From: Prochlorococcus sp. AG-315-B03
Lineage (GTDB): Bacteria; Cyanobacteriota; Cyanobacteriia; PCC-6307; Cyanobiaceae
Direction: 5' to 3'
DNA length: 41,438 nucleotides
NCBI GenBank assembly: GCA_003283745.1
Contig: QBWA01000008.1
Coordinates: forward strand, 1-41,438
The position numbers and the translations under genes were made by a program. This document shows positions 16,477 to 24,047 of the stretch, in pieces (position 1 is the first letter of the stretch; the number at the start of each line of letters is the position of its first letter). The notes beneath the pieces are model-generated. The model ran no database searches. It was not told the DNA's origin and worked only from the letters and a program-made list of their open reading frames with translations.

Positions 16477-17532
16477 ATGCAGACCTACGGAAACCCGGAT
16501 GTCACCTATGGGTGGTGGGCTGGTAATTCTATGGTAACCAATCGTTCAGGACGATTCATTTCCTCGCATATTGCGCATACAGGAATAATCGCCTTTGCGA
16601 CTGGTGGTAGCACTCTTTGGGAACTAGCTCGCTACAACCCAGAGATACCTATGGGGCATCAAAGCTCTTTATACCTTGCTCATCTTGCTTCTATTGGCAT
16701 TGGCTTTGATGAAGCTGGTGTTTGGACTGGAGCAGGAGTTGCAGCGATTGCAATTGTTCATCTCATTCTCTCCATGGTTTATGGAGGTGGTGGTCTTCTT
16801 CATGCAGTTCTGTTTGTTGAAGATATGCAGGACTCTGAAGTCCCGCAGGCAAAGAAATTCAAGCTGGAATGGGACAACCCTGATAACCAGACTTTCATCC
16901 TTGGCCACCATTTGATTTTCTTTGGTGTAGCAAATATCTGGTTCGTTGAATGGGCCAGAGTCCATGGAATCTATGACCCTGCACTCGAAGCAATTCGTCA
17001 AGTTAATTACAATCTTGACTTGACTCAGATCTGGAATCATCAATTTGACTTCTTAACCATTGATAGCCTTGAGGATGTCATGGGTGGTCATGCTTTCTTG
17101 GCATTCTTCCAGATTGGTGGTGGTGCATTCCACATCGCAACTAAGCAAATTGGCACATATACCAAATTCAAGGGAGCTGGTTTGCTTTCAGCAGAAGCAA
17201 TTCTTTCTTGGTCTTTAGCAGGTATTGGCTGGATGGCAGTTGTTGCTGCTTTCTGGTGTTCACAAAACACTACTGTTTACCCTGTTGAATGGTTTGGCGA
17301 GCCTTTAATACTTAAGTTTGGAATAGGTCCATATTGGGTCGACTCTGTAGCTCTCCCTTCAGATGGTGCATTCTTTGGACACAGTACTCGTTGTGCTTTG
17401 GCTAACGTTCACTATTATTTAGGGTTCTTCTACATTCAAGGCCATTTATGGCATGCATTGCGTGCTATGGGATTTGACTTCAAGCGTTTGCTTGATAGAA
17501 CTGGTCCTTATGGAATACCAAGAACTCCTTAA
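16477..17532 (+). CDS. pcb: Pcb divinyl chlorophyll a/b-binding antenna protein (second intact copy)
   Basis: A 351-residue antenna protein starting MQTYGNPDVTYGWWAGNSMV. All CP43/IsiA-family segments are present: FISSHIAHTGIIAFATGGST, HLASIGIGFDEAGVWTGAG, FILGHHLIFFGVANIWFVEW, DSLEDVMGGHAFLAFFQIGG, LSWSLAGIGWMAVVAAFWCS and HYYLGFFYIQGHLWHALRAM. Compared with its neighbours it has GGST where they read GANT, and its C-terminal loop is distinct (SVALPSDGAFFGHSTRCALA). Which photosystem it serves cannot be settled by eye. It has its own leader and terminator, so it is probably a single-gene transcript. Confidence 0.97.
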   Translation: MQTYGNPDVTYGWWAGNSMVTNRSGRFISSHIAHTGIIAFATGGSTLWELARYNPEIPMGHQSSLYLAHLASIGIGFDEAGVWTGAGVAAIAIVHLILSMVYGGGGLLHAVLFVEDMQDSEVPQAKKFKLEWDNPDNQTFILGHHLIFFGVANIWFVEWARVHGIYDPALEAIRQVNYNLDLTQIWNHQFDFLTIDSLEDVMGGHAFLAFFQIGGGAFHIATKQIGTYTKFKGAGLLSAEAILSWSLAGIGWMAVVAAFWCSQNTTVYPVEWFGEPLILKFGIGPYWVDSVALPSDGAFFGHSTRCALANVHYYLGFFYIQGHLWHALRAMGFDFKRLLDRTGPYGIPRTP

Positions 17533-17587
17533 TTAAAGAATCGTTCTTGTTCTATTTCACCTGATATTAGGTTGAACTATTTTTATA

Positions 17588-17616
17588 CCTCTATCTTTTG
17601 ATAGGGGTTTTTTTTT
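17588..17616 (+). terminator. Intrinsic terminator of the second intact pcb gene
   Basis: The stem cctctatc / gatagggg (17588-17595 and 17600-17607), with a 4-nt loop, is followed by nine T bases. Confidence 0.85.
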
Positions 17617-17640
17617 GAATTTTTTGGAACATTTCCATCA

Positions 17641-17677
17641 AAAAAGGGCAGAGTTAAAAACTCTACCCTTTTAAACT
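17641..17677 (-). terminator. Intrinsic terminator, probably for the small minus-strand gene
   Basis: An imperfect hairpin (aagggcagagtt / aactctaccctt) is flanked by A-rich sequence on the left and T-rich on the right. It sits 25 bp past the stop of the minus-strand gene at 17702 and can act in both directions. Confidence 0.7.
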
Positions 17678-17701
17678 TTTTAAGATTTATATTATCTAGT
17701 T

Positions 17702-17917
17702 TTAAGACTTTGATAATTTTTGTCTTTCTGTTCCTTCAAACTTTTCAGGATCGTTACAGTCTCTTGCATACCAATGAAATTGGGAGACTTGAATTATTGC
17801 AATCACTCCAAAGATTGCTGGAAGTAGTTGCAAGCCACCAGAAGGCTTAACTAATCCAAGGTCTGATGGATGAGGTAATTGGGTTGCAAAATCAAGCAAA
17901 TACGAAAAATCAATCAT
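17702..17917 (-). CDS. Small single-span membrane protein, pcb-cluster paralogue 2
   Basis: 71 residues from the ATG at 17917 (MIDFSYLLDFATQLPHPSDL); seven extra residues from 17938 are not conserved in the paralogue and are left out. It shares FATQLPHPSD and KPSGG with the gene at 15780-15983, then has a hydrophobic helix (LQLLPAIFGVIAIIQVSQF) and a charged tail (HWYARDCNDPEKFEGTERQK). The N-terminal 30 residues are far better conserved than helix and tail, so they are probably the functional contact surface. It lies on the strand opposite the pcb genes, like its paralogue. Family unknown to me. Confidence 0.75.
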   Translation of the reverse strand: MIDFSYLLDFATQLPHPSDLGLVKPSGGLQLLPAIFGVIAIIQVSQFHWYARDCNDPEKFEGTERQKLSKS

Positions 17918-18413
17918 CAAATTAATGAATCTGTACATTAGTTATAGCTGAGAGTTTAGTTTTAAAGAAAGAAATTTGTATTTTTGACATCAGTATTAAT
18001 GACTAAGACGAATTAAGCTTTATTCCTCCTGACTTCATTAAAGAAGATTTTTTGGTTTCAAAAGGTTTTAAAGCGATTACAAGGATTTATTTGCTCTTCA
18101 CCTCAAACTTAGTTAAAAAAACTACTCTAGAAAAAAGTTTTTGGAATTTTTTCGAGATCTTTAGGCTTCTTAGCTGAGTATCTTTGAGTCTTTTTAGATT
18201 TTTTTAATTATTTGTCTTTATATACATAGATTTTATTATTTTTTTATATAGATCAGCTTGGAACTAGTGCTGATTCTTTGATTGATTTCCTAAACCATTG
18301 CGCTGTAGTCTTTCTCAGGCTTCTCTGACGCCATAGAATTTTTAAATAGATTGAAAAATTCCTATTTTAAGCCATTTTTTTTGACTGTTATAAATAAATA
18401 TTTGACTAACTAA
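17918..18413. other. Non-coding AT-rich gap before the third intact pcb gene
   Basis: About 500 bp without a credible frame. I looked for pcb-like residues as in the 13556-14135 relic and found none. It should hold the promoter of the minus-strand small gene at its left end. Confidence 0.4.
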
Positions 18414-18496
18414 ATAAAGACCTTTAACGATTCTGCGCATATCAATTGAGCAGCGTGTAATCTGCATTGCATATTTGCCTGTACTGCTTAAAAATT
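18414..18496 (+). promoter_or_regulatory. Conserved pcb leader element (third intact pcb)
   Basis: ataaagacctttaacgattc begins at 18414, 83 bp before the ATG, and continues ctgcgcatatcaattgagc and gtgtaatctgcat. The last two stretches recur almost unchanged in front of the fourth copy, so conservation spans about 50 nt of presumed promoter and 5' UTR. Confidence 0.7.
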
Positions 18497-19612
18497 ATGC
18501 AGACCTATGGAAATCCAGAAGTTACCTACAAGTGGTGGGCTGGTAATTCTGTGGTTACCAACCGCTCTGGCCGATTCATTGCCTCACATATTGCACATAC
18601 AGGAATGATCTGCTTTGCGGCTGGCGCAAACACACTTTGGGAGTTCGCTCGCTTTGATCCATCTATGCCATTGGGGCATCAGGGTGGATTAGCTCTTGCC
18701 CATTTAGCTGCTATCGGAATTGGCTTTGACGAAGCTGGAGTCTGGACAGGAGCTGGTGTTATCACAATTGGGATTCTCCACCTTATTTTCTCAATGGTTT
18801 ACGCAGGAGGAGGTCTTCTTCATGCGGTTCTCTTTGAAGAAAAAGTTGAAGATAGTGAAGTTTTACAAGCTCAGAAATTCAAGCTTGAATGGAACAATCC
18901 TGACAACCAGACATTTATTCTTGGACACCATTTGATTTTCTTTGGTGTTGCTTGTATATGGTTTGTTGAATGGGCCAGAATCCATGGGATCTATGACCCT
19001 GCTATAGGAGCTGTTCGCCAGGTCAATTACAATCTTGACTTGACTGCTATTTGGAATCATCAATTTGACTTCTTGACTATTGATAGTCTTGAGGATGTCA
19101 TGGGTGGCCACGCATTCCTTGCATTTGCAGAGATTACTGGTGGTGCTTTTCACATTATTGCTGGTTCAACTGCTTGGGAGGAAAAGCGTTTAGGTGAATG
19201 GAGCAAGTTCAAAGGTGCTGAATTACTTTCAGCAGAAGCTGTTCTTTCCTGGTCTTTGGCAGGTATTGGTTGGATGGCAATTGTTGCTGCCTTCTGGTGT
19301 TCGCAAAACACTACTGTTTATCCAGAAGCATTCTTCGGGGATGTCCTTGAATTTAAGTTCACTATCGCTCCATTCTGGAACGATGCTGTTCATCCTGTTG
19401 AAGGAGGGGGCTATGCATATGGTTATTCAACACGTGCTGTTCTTTCAAACTCTCATTATTATCTTGGTTTCTTCGCACTTCAAGGTCATTTTTGGCACGC
19501 TCTTCGTGCTCTTGGCTTTGATTTCAAGCAGATCTCAGGATCTTTTGGTAATCAAAAGGATGCAACTATTAGAGTTGACGGAGCTGGTTTTAATGGAAGA
19601 GCACCTGGATAA
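18497..19612 (+). CDS. pcb: Pcb divinyl chlorophyll a/b-binding antenna protein (third intact copy)
   Basis: 371 residues from ATG 18497 (MQTYGNPEVTYKWWAGNSVV); an upstream in-frame ATG at 18467 falls inside the conserved leader and is rejected. It has FIASHIAHTGMICFAAGANT, FILGHHLIFFGVACIWFVEW, DSLEDVMGGHAFLAFAEITG and LSWSLAGIGWMAIVAAFWCS. It is the longest copy owing to an insertion after AFHI (IAGSTAWEEKRLGEWSKFKG) where the others read ATKQxGxYTxFKG, and to an extended tail (GSFGNQKDATIRVDGAGFNG). The penultimate loop (HPVEGGGYAYGYSTRAVLSN) also differs. These are the places where photosystem-specific Pcb types usually differ, but I do not assign a type. Confidence 0.97.
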   Translation: MQTYGNPEVTYKWWAGNSVVTNRSGRFIASHIAHTGMICFAAGANTLWEFARFDPSMPLGHQGGLALAHLAAIGIGFDEAGVWTGAGVITIGILHLIFSMVYAGGGLLHAVLFEEKVEDSEVLQAQKFKLEWNNPDNQTFILGHHLIFFGVACIWFVEWARIHGIYDPAIGAVRQVNYNLDLTAIWNHQFDFLTIDSLEDVMGGHAFLAFAEITGGAFHIIAGSTAWEEKRLGEWSKFKGAELLSAEAVLSWSLAGIGWMAIVAAFWCSQNTTVYPEAFFGDVLEFKFTIAPFWNDAVHPVEGGGYAYGYSTRAVLSNSHYYLGFFALQGHFWHALRALGFDFKQISGSFGNQKDATIRVDGAGFNGRAPG

Positions 19613-19630
19613 AACTAAATCAAATGAAAA

Positions 19631-19657
19631 AACCTCCTTTATAGGGGGTTTTTTTTT
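19631..19657 (+). terminator. Intrinsic terminator of the third intact pcb gene
   Basis: The stem aacctcc / gggggtt (19631-19637 and 19644-19650) is followed by a T-run through 19657, 18 bp after the stop codon. Confidence 0.85.
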
Positions 19658-19730
19658 GTCTTTTTTTATTCATTGATAAAACGTTTTTTCTTTTAAAAAG
19701 GATTTTTTTTGTGAAAAATGAGATAGACCT

Positions 19731-19812
19731 ATAAAGACCTCTAACTATTCTGCGCATATCAATTGAGCACAGTGTAATCTGCATCGGTATCTCGACTGTA
19801 TCGATTAAAATT
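19731..19812 (+). promoter_or_regulatory. Conserved pcb leader element (fourth intact pcb)
   Basis: ataaagacctctaactattc starts at 19731, 82 bp before the ATG, and is followed by tgcgcatatcaattgagc and gtgtaatctgcat, nearly identical to the third copy's leader. Only 118 bp separate this ATG from the preceding terminator stem, so the promoter must lie within this short interval. Confidence 0.7.
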
Positions 19813-20862
19813 ATGCAGAGCTATGGAAATCCAGATGTCACTTACGGGTGGTGGGTTGGTAATTCTGTAGTGACTAACCGTGCTGGCCGATTCATTGGCT
19901 CGCATGTTGCTCATACAGGATTGATTTGTTTCGCTGCGGGTGCTAACACCCTTTGGGAGGTTGCTCGCTATAACCCTGAAATCCCTATGGGACATCAGGG
20001 AATGGTAAGTATTCCACACTTGGCTTCTATAGGCATTGGCTTTGATGAAGCTGGATTATTTACGGGAGTAGGAGTTGCCACAATAGGTATTTTCCACTTG
20101 ATCTTTTCTTTGGTCTATGGAACTGCCGGCCTTGCACACTCTTTGCTTTTCGATGCTGATCTAAAAGATGGTCCAATCCCAACAACCAAGAAATTTAAAC
20201 TTGAATGGGAAAACCCTGATAATCAGACATTTATTCTTGGCCACCATTTGATTTTCTTTGGTGTTGCGAATATATGGTTTGTTGAATGGGCTAGGTGGCA
20301 TGGAATTTATGACCCTGCTCTAGATGCTGTTCGAACTGTTTTCCCTGGTTATGGAGACTTTGCGATGGTATATGGCCATCAATGGGATTTCCTTCAGATA
20401 GATAGTCTTGAAGAAGTTATGAGTGGTCATGCTTTCTTGGCTTTCTTGGAGATCAGTGGGGGTGCTTGGCATATTGCAACCAAACAACTTGGTGAATACA
20501 CCGAATTTAAGGGAGCAGGACTTCTTTCGGCTGAAGCAGTACTTTCTTGGTCATTGGCTGGAATTGGTTGGATGGCTATGGTTGCTGCTTTTTGGTGTGC
20601 AACAAATACCACTGTTTATCCAGAAGCTTGGTATGGCGAGGTTCTACAGCTGAAATTTGGCATTTCACCCTATTGGATAGATACAGGAGATATGACAGGA
20701 GTTGTGACTGGTCACACTTCTCGTGCATGGCTTTCTAATGTTCACTATTATCTTGGATTCTTTTTTATTCAAGGTCATATTTGGCATGCTCTTAGAGCAA
20801 TGGGCTTTGATTTCAGGCGTGTTCTTGGATCTGTAGCTTCTCTAGCCTCAAGTGATAGTTAG
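19813..20862 (+). CDS. pcb: Pcb divinyl chlorophyll a/b-binding antenna protein (fourth intact copy)
   Basis: 349 residues, starting MQSYGNPDVTYGWWVGNSVV. Its N-terminal half (FIGSHVAHTGLICFAAGANT, MVSIPHLASIGIGFD) and its end (ISPYWIDTGDMTGVVTGHTS) are closest to the first intact copy, so these two look like sister genes at the outer ends of the cluster. The middle is unusual: DAVRTVFPGYGDFAMVYGHQ replaces the AIRQVxYNLxLTxIW segment, and DSLEEVMSGHAFLAFLEISG replaces DSLEDVMGGHAFLAF. A terminator follows. Confidence 0.97.
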   Translation: MQSYGNPDVTYGWWVGNSVVTNRAGRFIGSHVAHTGLICFAAGANTLWEVARYNPEIPMGHQGMVSIPHLASIGIGFDEAGLFTGVGVATIGIFHLIFSLVYGTAGLAHSLLFDADLKDGPIPTTKKFKLEWENPDNQTFILGHHLIFFGVANIWFVEWARWHGIYDPALDAVRTVFPGYGDFAMVYGHQWDFLQIDSLEEVMSGHAFLAFLEISGGAWHIATKQLGEYTEFKGAGLLSAEAVLSWSLAGIGWMAMVAAFWCATNTTVYPEAWYGEVLQLKFGISPYWIDTGDMTGVVTGHTSRAWLSNVHYYLGFFFIQGHIWHALRAMGFDFRRVLGSVASLASSDS

Positions 20863-20890
20863 TTTCTTCTTTAACTAATTTCAATAAAAA

Positions 20891-20918
20891 AGCCTCATCG
20901 TACGGATGGGGCTTTTTT
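20891..20918 (+). terminator. Intrinsic terminator of the fourth intact pcb gene
   Basis: The stem agcctcatc / gatggggct (20891-20899 and 20904-20912), with one G-T pair, is followed by a T-run. An A-run precedes it, so it may also serve the minus-strand gene ending at 20997. Confidence 0.8.
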
Positions 20919-20996
20919 ATTACGAATGAAAAGAGATTATTTTTAAAATCTTTCAATCTTTGATTTAGGAGTTTTGGGGGTGATTGTATTTTGGAA

Positions 20997-21800
20997 TTAA
21001 TCGTTCTTATCGTCCTCATTATTTTTATTTTTGAAAACATCCTCCTCATCAGAAAAAGTATCTAAATCATTGTCGGAGATAATTACAGTTTGATCAGCGG
21101 CCTGCGTTTCATTATTAGAGTTTTCAGGGCTGGATTGAGGAGAAGAAGTATCTAAATCATTGTTGGAGATAATTACAGGTTGATCAGCGGCCTGCGTTTC
21201 ATTATTAGAGTTTTCAGGGCTGGATTGAGGAGAAGAAGTATCTAAATCATTGTTGGAGATAATTACAGGTTGATCAGCGGCCTGCGTTTCATTATTAGAG
21301 TTTTCAGGGCTGGATTGAGGAGAAGAAGTATCTAAATCATTGTTGGAGATAATTACAGGTTGATCAGCGGCCTGCGTTTCATTATTAGAGTTTTCAGGGC
21401 TGGATTGAGGAGAAGAAGTATCTAAATCATTGTTGGAGATAATTACAGGTTGATCAGCGGCCTGCGTTTCATTATTAGAGTTTTCAGGGCTGGATTGAGG
21501 AGAAGAAGTATCTAAATCATTGTTGGAGATAATTTCAGATTCCATTGATGAAGATGATTTAGAGGTCTCTTTATTTATTGAATTGTCTTCGCTTTCCGTT
21601 TCTTCTTTTGAAGTAAGAGATTGGATTAGCCCTTTAAAAATTAAAAACAGCTTTTTAAAATTTAAGAATAGATCCTTCAGATTTTCATATATTTCTTTAA
21701 GAGTACTTTTTATCTCTTGAGCTTTTTCACCTTTATTGAAAAAAAGTAGTCCAGAGATAGTTAAAAGTGAGATTAATATGAAAACAAACAAGGAAACCAT
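20997..21800 (-). CDS. Membrane-anchored protein with acidic/polar 30-residue tandem repeats
   Basis: A 267-residue protein of unknown function. It begins with one membrane helix (MVSLFVFILISLLTISGLLF), followed by an amphipathic, Lys/Leu-rich probable coiled coil (residues ~24-70: IYENLKDLFLNFKKLFLIFK). Five 30-residue repeats follow (IISNNDLDTSSPQSSPENSN then NETQAADQPV), a sixth partial one (IISDNDLDTFSDEED) and an acidic/basic tail. The repeat region is rich in Asn, Ser, Asp and Glu and is surely disordered. Repeats are identical at DNA level apart from the end copies, which implies copy-number change in recent time. It converges on the fourth pcb gene. No enzymatic domain is visible. Confidence 0.75.
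   Translation of the reverse strand: MVSLFVFILISLLTISGLLFFNKGEKAQEIKSTLKEIYENLKDLFLNFKKLFLIFKGLIQSLTSKEETESEDNSINKETSKSSSSMESEIISNNDLDTSSPQSSPENSNNETQAADQPVIISNNDLDTSSPQSSPENSNNETQAADQPVIISNNDLDTSSPQSSPENSNNETQAADQPVIISNNDLDTSSPQSSPENSNNETQAADQPVIISNNDLDTSSPQSSPENSNNETQAADQTVIISDNDLDTFSDEEDVFKNKNNEDDKND
21061..21540 (-). repeat. 90-bp tandem repeats, five full copies and one partial
   Basis: Units start at 21061, 21151, 21241, 21331 and 21421, and a 30-bp partial unit occupies 21511-21540. Inner copies are identical by eye; the first differs by cattgtcgg for cattgttgg and by cagtt for caggt. The period of 90 keeps the reading frame, so gain or loss of units only changes protein length. Confidence 0.95.
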
Positions 21801-22036
21801 TAGTTTTATTTGACAGATATCATAAAGATCCCTCTTTCTGACAAATCAATCAAGTGTTTATTTACATTGAACAATGTCCCTAAACACATTTTAATGATTT
21901 AAGAGCGGTTTAGTTGAACATAAGATTTCCCTAATACATAAATCAGTAGATAAGTGGCGATAGAAACTTACTTTTTTATATCTTTAGGGCAGCTTTCTAG
22001 CAGTAAAGAACTAAAATATATAGCTTAAAAATATAA

Positions 22037-22375
22037 TTAACCAAATGTAGAATTGTTGTACCCCCAGTGAGAAGCTTTAACGTCACTGAATTCAATATAG
22101 ATTCTATTTTGTTTAATATTAGTTTTGGAAGCTATTAAATTACATAGATTGTTTGTCATTGAGGAAGGTTCTAATGAACCAATTGATTTAAATTTGATAA
22201 AGCAGCAGGGTTCCTTTGACCCGGCAAATGTCATTTCCGTATTGGGTTGAAGAATTGTCATTACATAACTTTCTGGCTTTCCAGTTAGTGACGCTACTTC
22301 TTTTGAAATTTCTTTTTGCAAAGAGTCATCTTCAATAATGCTTTTAGTAGAGATGTTTATTTGAATTAAAGGCAT
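22037..22375 (-). CDS. MIF-family tautomerase (phenylpyruvate/dopachrome tautomerase-like)
   Basis: A 112-residue member of the macrophage migration inhibitory factor superfamily, which tautomerises small keto acids; the natural substrate in cyanobacteria is unknown. The N-terminus MPLIQINIST exposes the catalytic proline after Met removal. LTGKPESYVMTILQPNTEMT, FAGSKEPCCFIKFKSIG and the C-terminal RIYIEFSDVKASHWGYNNST match the family from end to end, including normal length. It stands alone on the minus strand. Confidence 0.9.
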   Translation of the reverse strand: MPLIQINISTKSIIEDDSLQKEISKEVASLTGKPESYVMTILQPNTEMTFAGSKEPCCFIKFKSIGSLEPSSMTNNLCNLIASKTNIKQNRIYIEFSDVKASHWGYNNSTFG

Positions 22376-22586
22376 GAAAAACTTTTATATAGGTTTAAAT
22401 TTAAATACCTTCGAACTCAGTGCTTTGCTGAAATATAGAGAAAATATTAAGATTCCCTGTAAGCCCGTCTTCTTCTGAGGGATTTTTAGCTTTACAGGTT
22501 GAAAAATAAAGAAATTATTTTTAATTCTCTTTTTTTGGTCACAATTTTTCATTTTAGTAGTTAAATTATTAAAAATTTTTTATAAG

Positions 22587-22769
22587 ATGAAAAGCCGTAT
22601 TGAAGATACTTATAGCAATAGTTTAGAGGATGATTTTACTTCAGAAACACAGTCTTTAATTTTTGGAGGAGCATTAGTTTTTTTTAATTTGTCGGTGATG
22701 CTTTTTGTTGGTCTTTATTGGATGAATCCAGTTATGCATCAGTTCATCTCTGGAAGACCTCTTTTATAG
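22587..22769 (+). CDS. Small single-span membrane protein of unknown function
   Basis: 60 residues: an acidic N-terminus (MKSRIEDTYSNSLEDDFTSE), one membrane helix (LIFGGALVFFNLSVMLFVGLYW) and a short tail (MNPVMHQFISGRPLL). Composition resembles small thylakoid photosystem-associated proteins, but I recognise no named subunit. It lies 87 bp upstream of the pentapeptide-repeat gene in the same direction. Confidence 0.6.
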   Translation: MKSRIEDTYSNSLEDDFTSETQSLIFGGALVFFNLSVMLFVGLYWMNPVMHQFISGRPLL

Positions 22770-22856
22770 TGATAGAGATAAATTTATACTCATGAACTTT
22801 TAAATACATTAATTTGTTTTATCTTTTTCGATAAATCACTTTATAAGAGGAGATAA

Positions 22857-23456
22857 TTGAGCAATCCAGGCAGTAAAGCAATTCTTGCTATGATCAGAAA
22901 CCGATTTAGCTTAAAGATACTTTCATTTGTTTTAGGTTTATTAATTGTATTTTTCGGGACGGATGCTGTATTTGCTGGAGCAAATGTTGCTACAAAGGGA
23001 GTAGGTGATGAAGTGCCAAGTTATGTACGCTCTAATATCACTGGATTCAATTTTCATGGACAGGATTTACATTTATCTTCAATAGCTGGAGCTGTAGCAA
23101 GGGATGCTGACTTTAGTGATGTTGATCTTCATGGGACAGTATTAACGTTGTCTGATCTTAAAGGTTCGAATCTTAACGGAATAGATCTTACTGATACACT
23201 TTCAGATAGAGTTAATTTCCAAAAAACAGATCTTAGAAACTCAGTACTTGTAAATATGATTGCATCTGGAAGTAGTTTTGCTGGAGCTCAAATTGAAGGA
23301 GCTGATTTCACGTTCGCTGTGCTTGATAGAGATGATCAAACAAACTTATGTAAAATTGCTGATGGTATAAATCCTGTTACAGGAGTCTCTACTAGAGATA
23401 GTCTTGAATGTGTTGGAAATAGTAGTGGTTATAAACCTGCTTTGCCAGGCGCTTAA
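22857..23456 (+). CDS. Exported pentapeptide-repeat protein
   Basis: 199 residues. The start is TTG 22857, supported by a good ribosome site (aagaggag, 4-7 bases upstream); Met12 (ATG 22890) is a weaker alternative. A signal-peptide-like segment (LKILSFVLGLLIVFFGTDAV, ending FAGAN) suggests transport to the thylakoid lumen or periplasm. From ~55 to ~165 come degenerate A(D/N)LxX repeats (GFNFHGQDLHLSSIAGAVAR, DADFSDVDLHG, SDLKGSNLNGIDL, TDLRNSVL, GAQIEGADF) that fold as a right-handed quadrilateral helix. A Cys pair (LCKIADGIN...LECVG) at the C-terminus may form a disulfide, as in lumenal relatives. The role of this family is not established. Confidence 0.8.
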   Translation: MSNPGSKAILAMIRNRFSLKILSFVLGLLIVFFGTDAVFAGANVATKGVGDEVPSYVRSNITGFNFHGQDLHLSSIAGAVARDADFSDVDLHGTVLTLSDLKGSNLNGIDLTDTLSDRVNFQKTDLRNSVLVNMIASGSSFAGAQIEGADFTFAVLDRDDQTNLCKIADGINPVTGVSTRDSLECVGNSSGYKPALPGA

Positions 23457-23546
23457 ATTCTCATATTTACAGTTTTCACCCTTATAAAGAACTTGCATAA
23501 TCAGATTTTTATTGCTTTATTTGATAAATAAATAATATTAGTTCAG

Positions 23547-23792
23547 GTGAAAAATTTCTGGCCGCCCAGGCCTTCGGCTAAAGGATTTTCTATAGAGAGA
23601 TTGGCTCTTAAATATCGAGAAAGACTATCAAAAAAGGTCTCATCATCTAATTTCAGTAAAAATGAATCACCAAAAGAGATAACATCAAATATTGTAAAAA
23701 TTGAAAACAAAGAAATTCTCAAATCTCAGATTTACGCAAATTCAATACACTGGGCTAATCGTGATTTCTCTGAATATAGAGATGCAGCATAA
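23547..23792 (+). CDS. Small hypothetical protein
   Basis: 81 residues from GTG 23547. Soluble and basic, with FWPPRPSAKGFSIERLALKY near the N-terminus and SIHWANRDFSEYRDAA at the end. No membrane segment or known motif. It follows the pentapeptide-repeat gene by 90 bp on the same strand and converges with a very small frame at 23797. Coding status rests on length and protein-like composition only. Confidence 0.5.
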   Translation: MKNFWPPRPSAKGFSIERLALKYRERLSKKVSSSNFSKNESPKEITSNIVKIENKEILKSQIYANSIHWANRDFSEYRDAA

Positions 23793-23796
23793 TTAT

Positions 23797-23964
23797 TTAT
23801 TCGTCTTTTGAAGATGGACCCTTAGAATCTATTATATTTTTAGTAAGAGGTATTGTTGATAAGATAAATGATATAACAAATATAAGAGTTAAACTAACCA
23901 AGCTCCAAAAGGTTAATTTGGATAGCTCTAGCTCTCCAAATGAAATTGTTATGTAATATATCAC
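23797..23964 (-). CDS. Very small single-span membrane protein (possible)
   Basis: A 55-codon frame from GTG 23964, easily missed because of its size. It contains SFGELELSKLTFWSLVSLTL, IFVISFILSTIPLTKNIID and a polar end (SKGPSSKDE). The middle would span a membrane. It ends 4 bp from the stop of the plus-strand gene at 23547-23792, with nothing else in the interval, which is typical tight packing for this genome type. No family recognised. Confidence 0.45.
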   Translation of the reverse strand: MIYYITISFGELELSKLTFWSLVSLTLIFVISFILSTIPLTKNIIDSKGPSSKDE

Positions 23965-24047
23965 TCTTTAAAGAAAGCATTTTACTGAATATAACTTAGC
24001 AAATTAAATTGTATTCGTTACTTAAAATGCTTTTTCCTCTATAGGAT

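Noticed and set aside
17918-18413. A second decayed pcb copy in the gap before the third intact gene
   Set aside because: Looked for Pcb landmarks (DSLEDV, GHAFLAF, HYYLGFF, LGFDFK) in all plus-strand frames and found none.
16669-19153. Open frames antisense to or overlapping the pcb genes (e.g. 16669-17043, 18863-19153, 19194-19676)
   Set aside because: They recur at equivalent positions because the pcb genes are homologous, not because they are conserved proteins; the pcb frames explain the codon pattern.
20813-21049. 78-codon minus-strand frame overlapping the end of the fourth pcb gene
   Set aside because: It covers the pcb terminator and overlaps both neighbours; no ribosome site or protein-like features.
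21061-21540. CRISPR array
   Set aside because: The 90-bp units have no variable spacers and are in-frame coding repeats.
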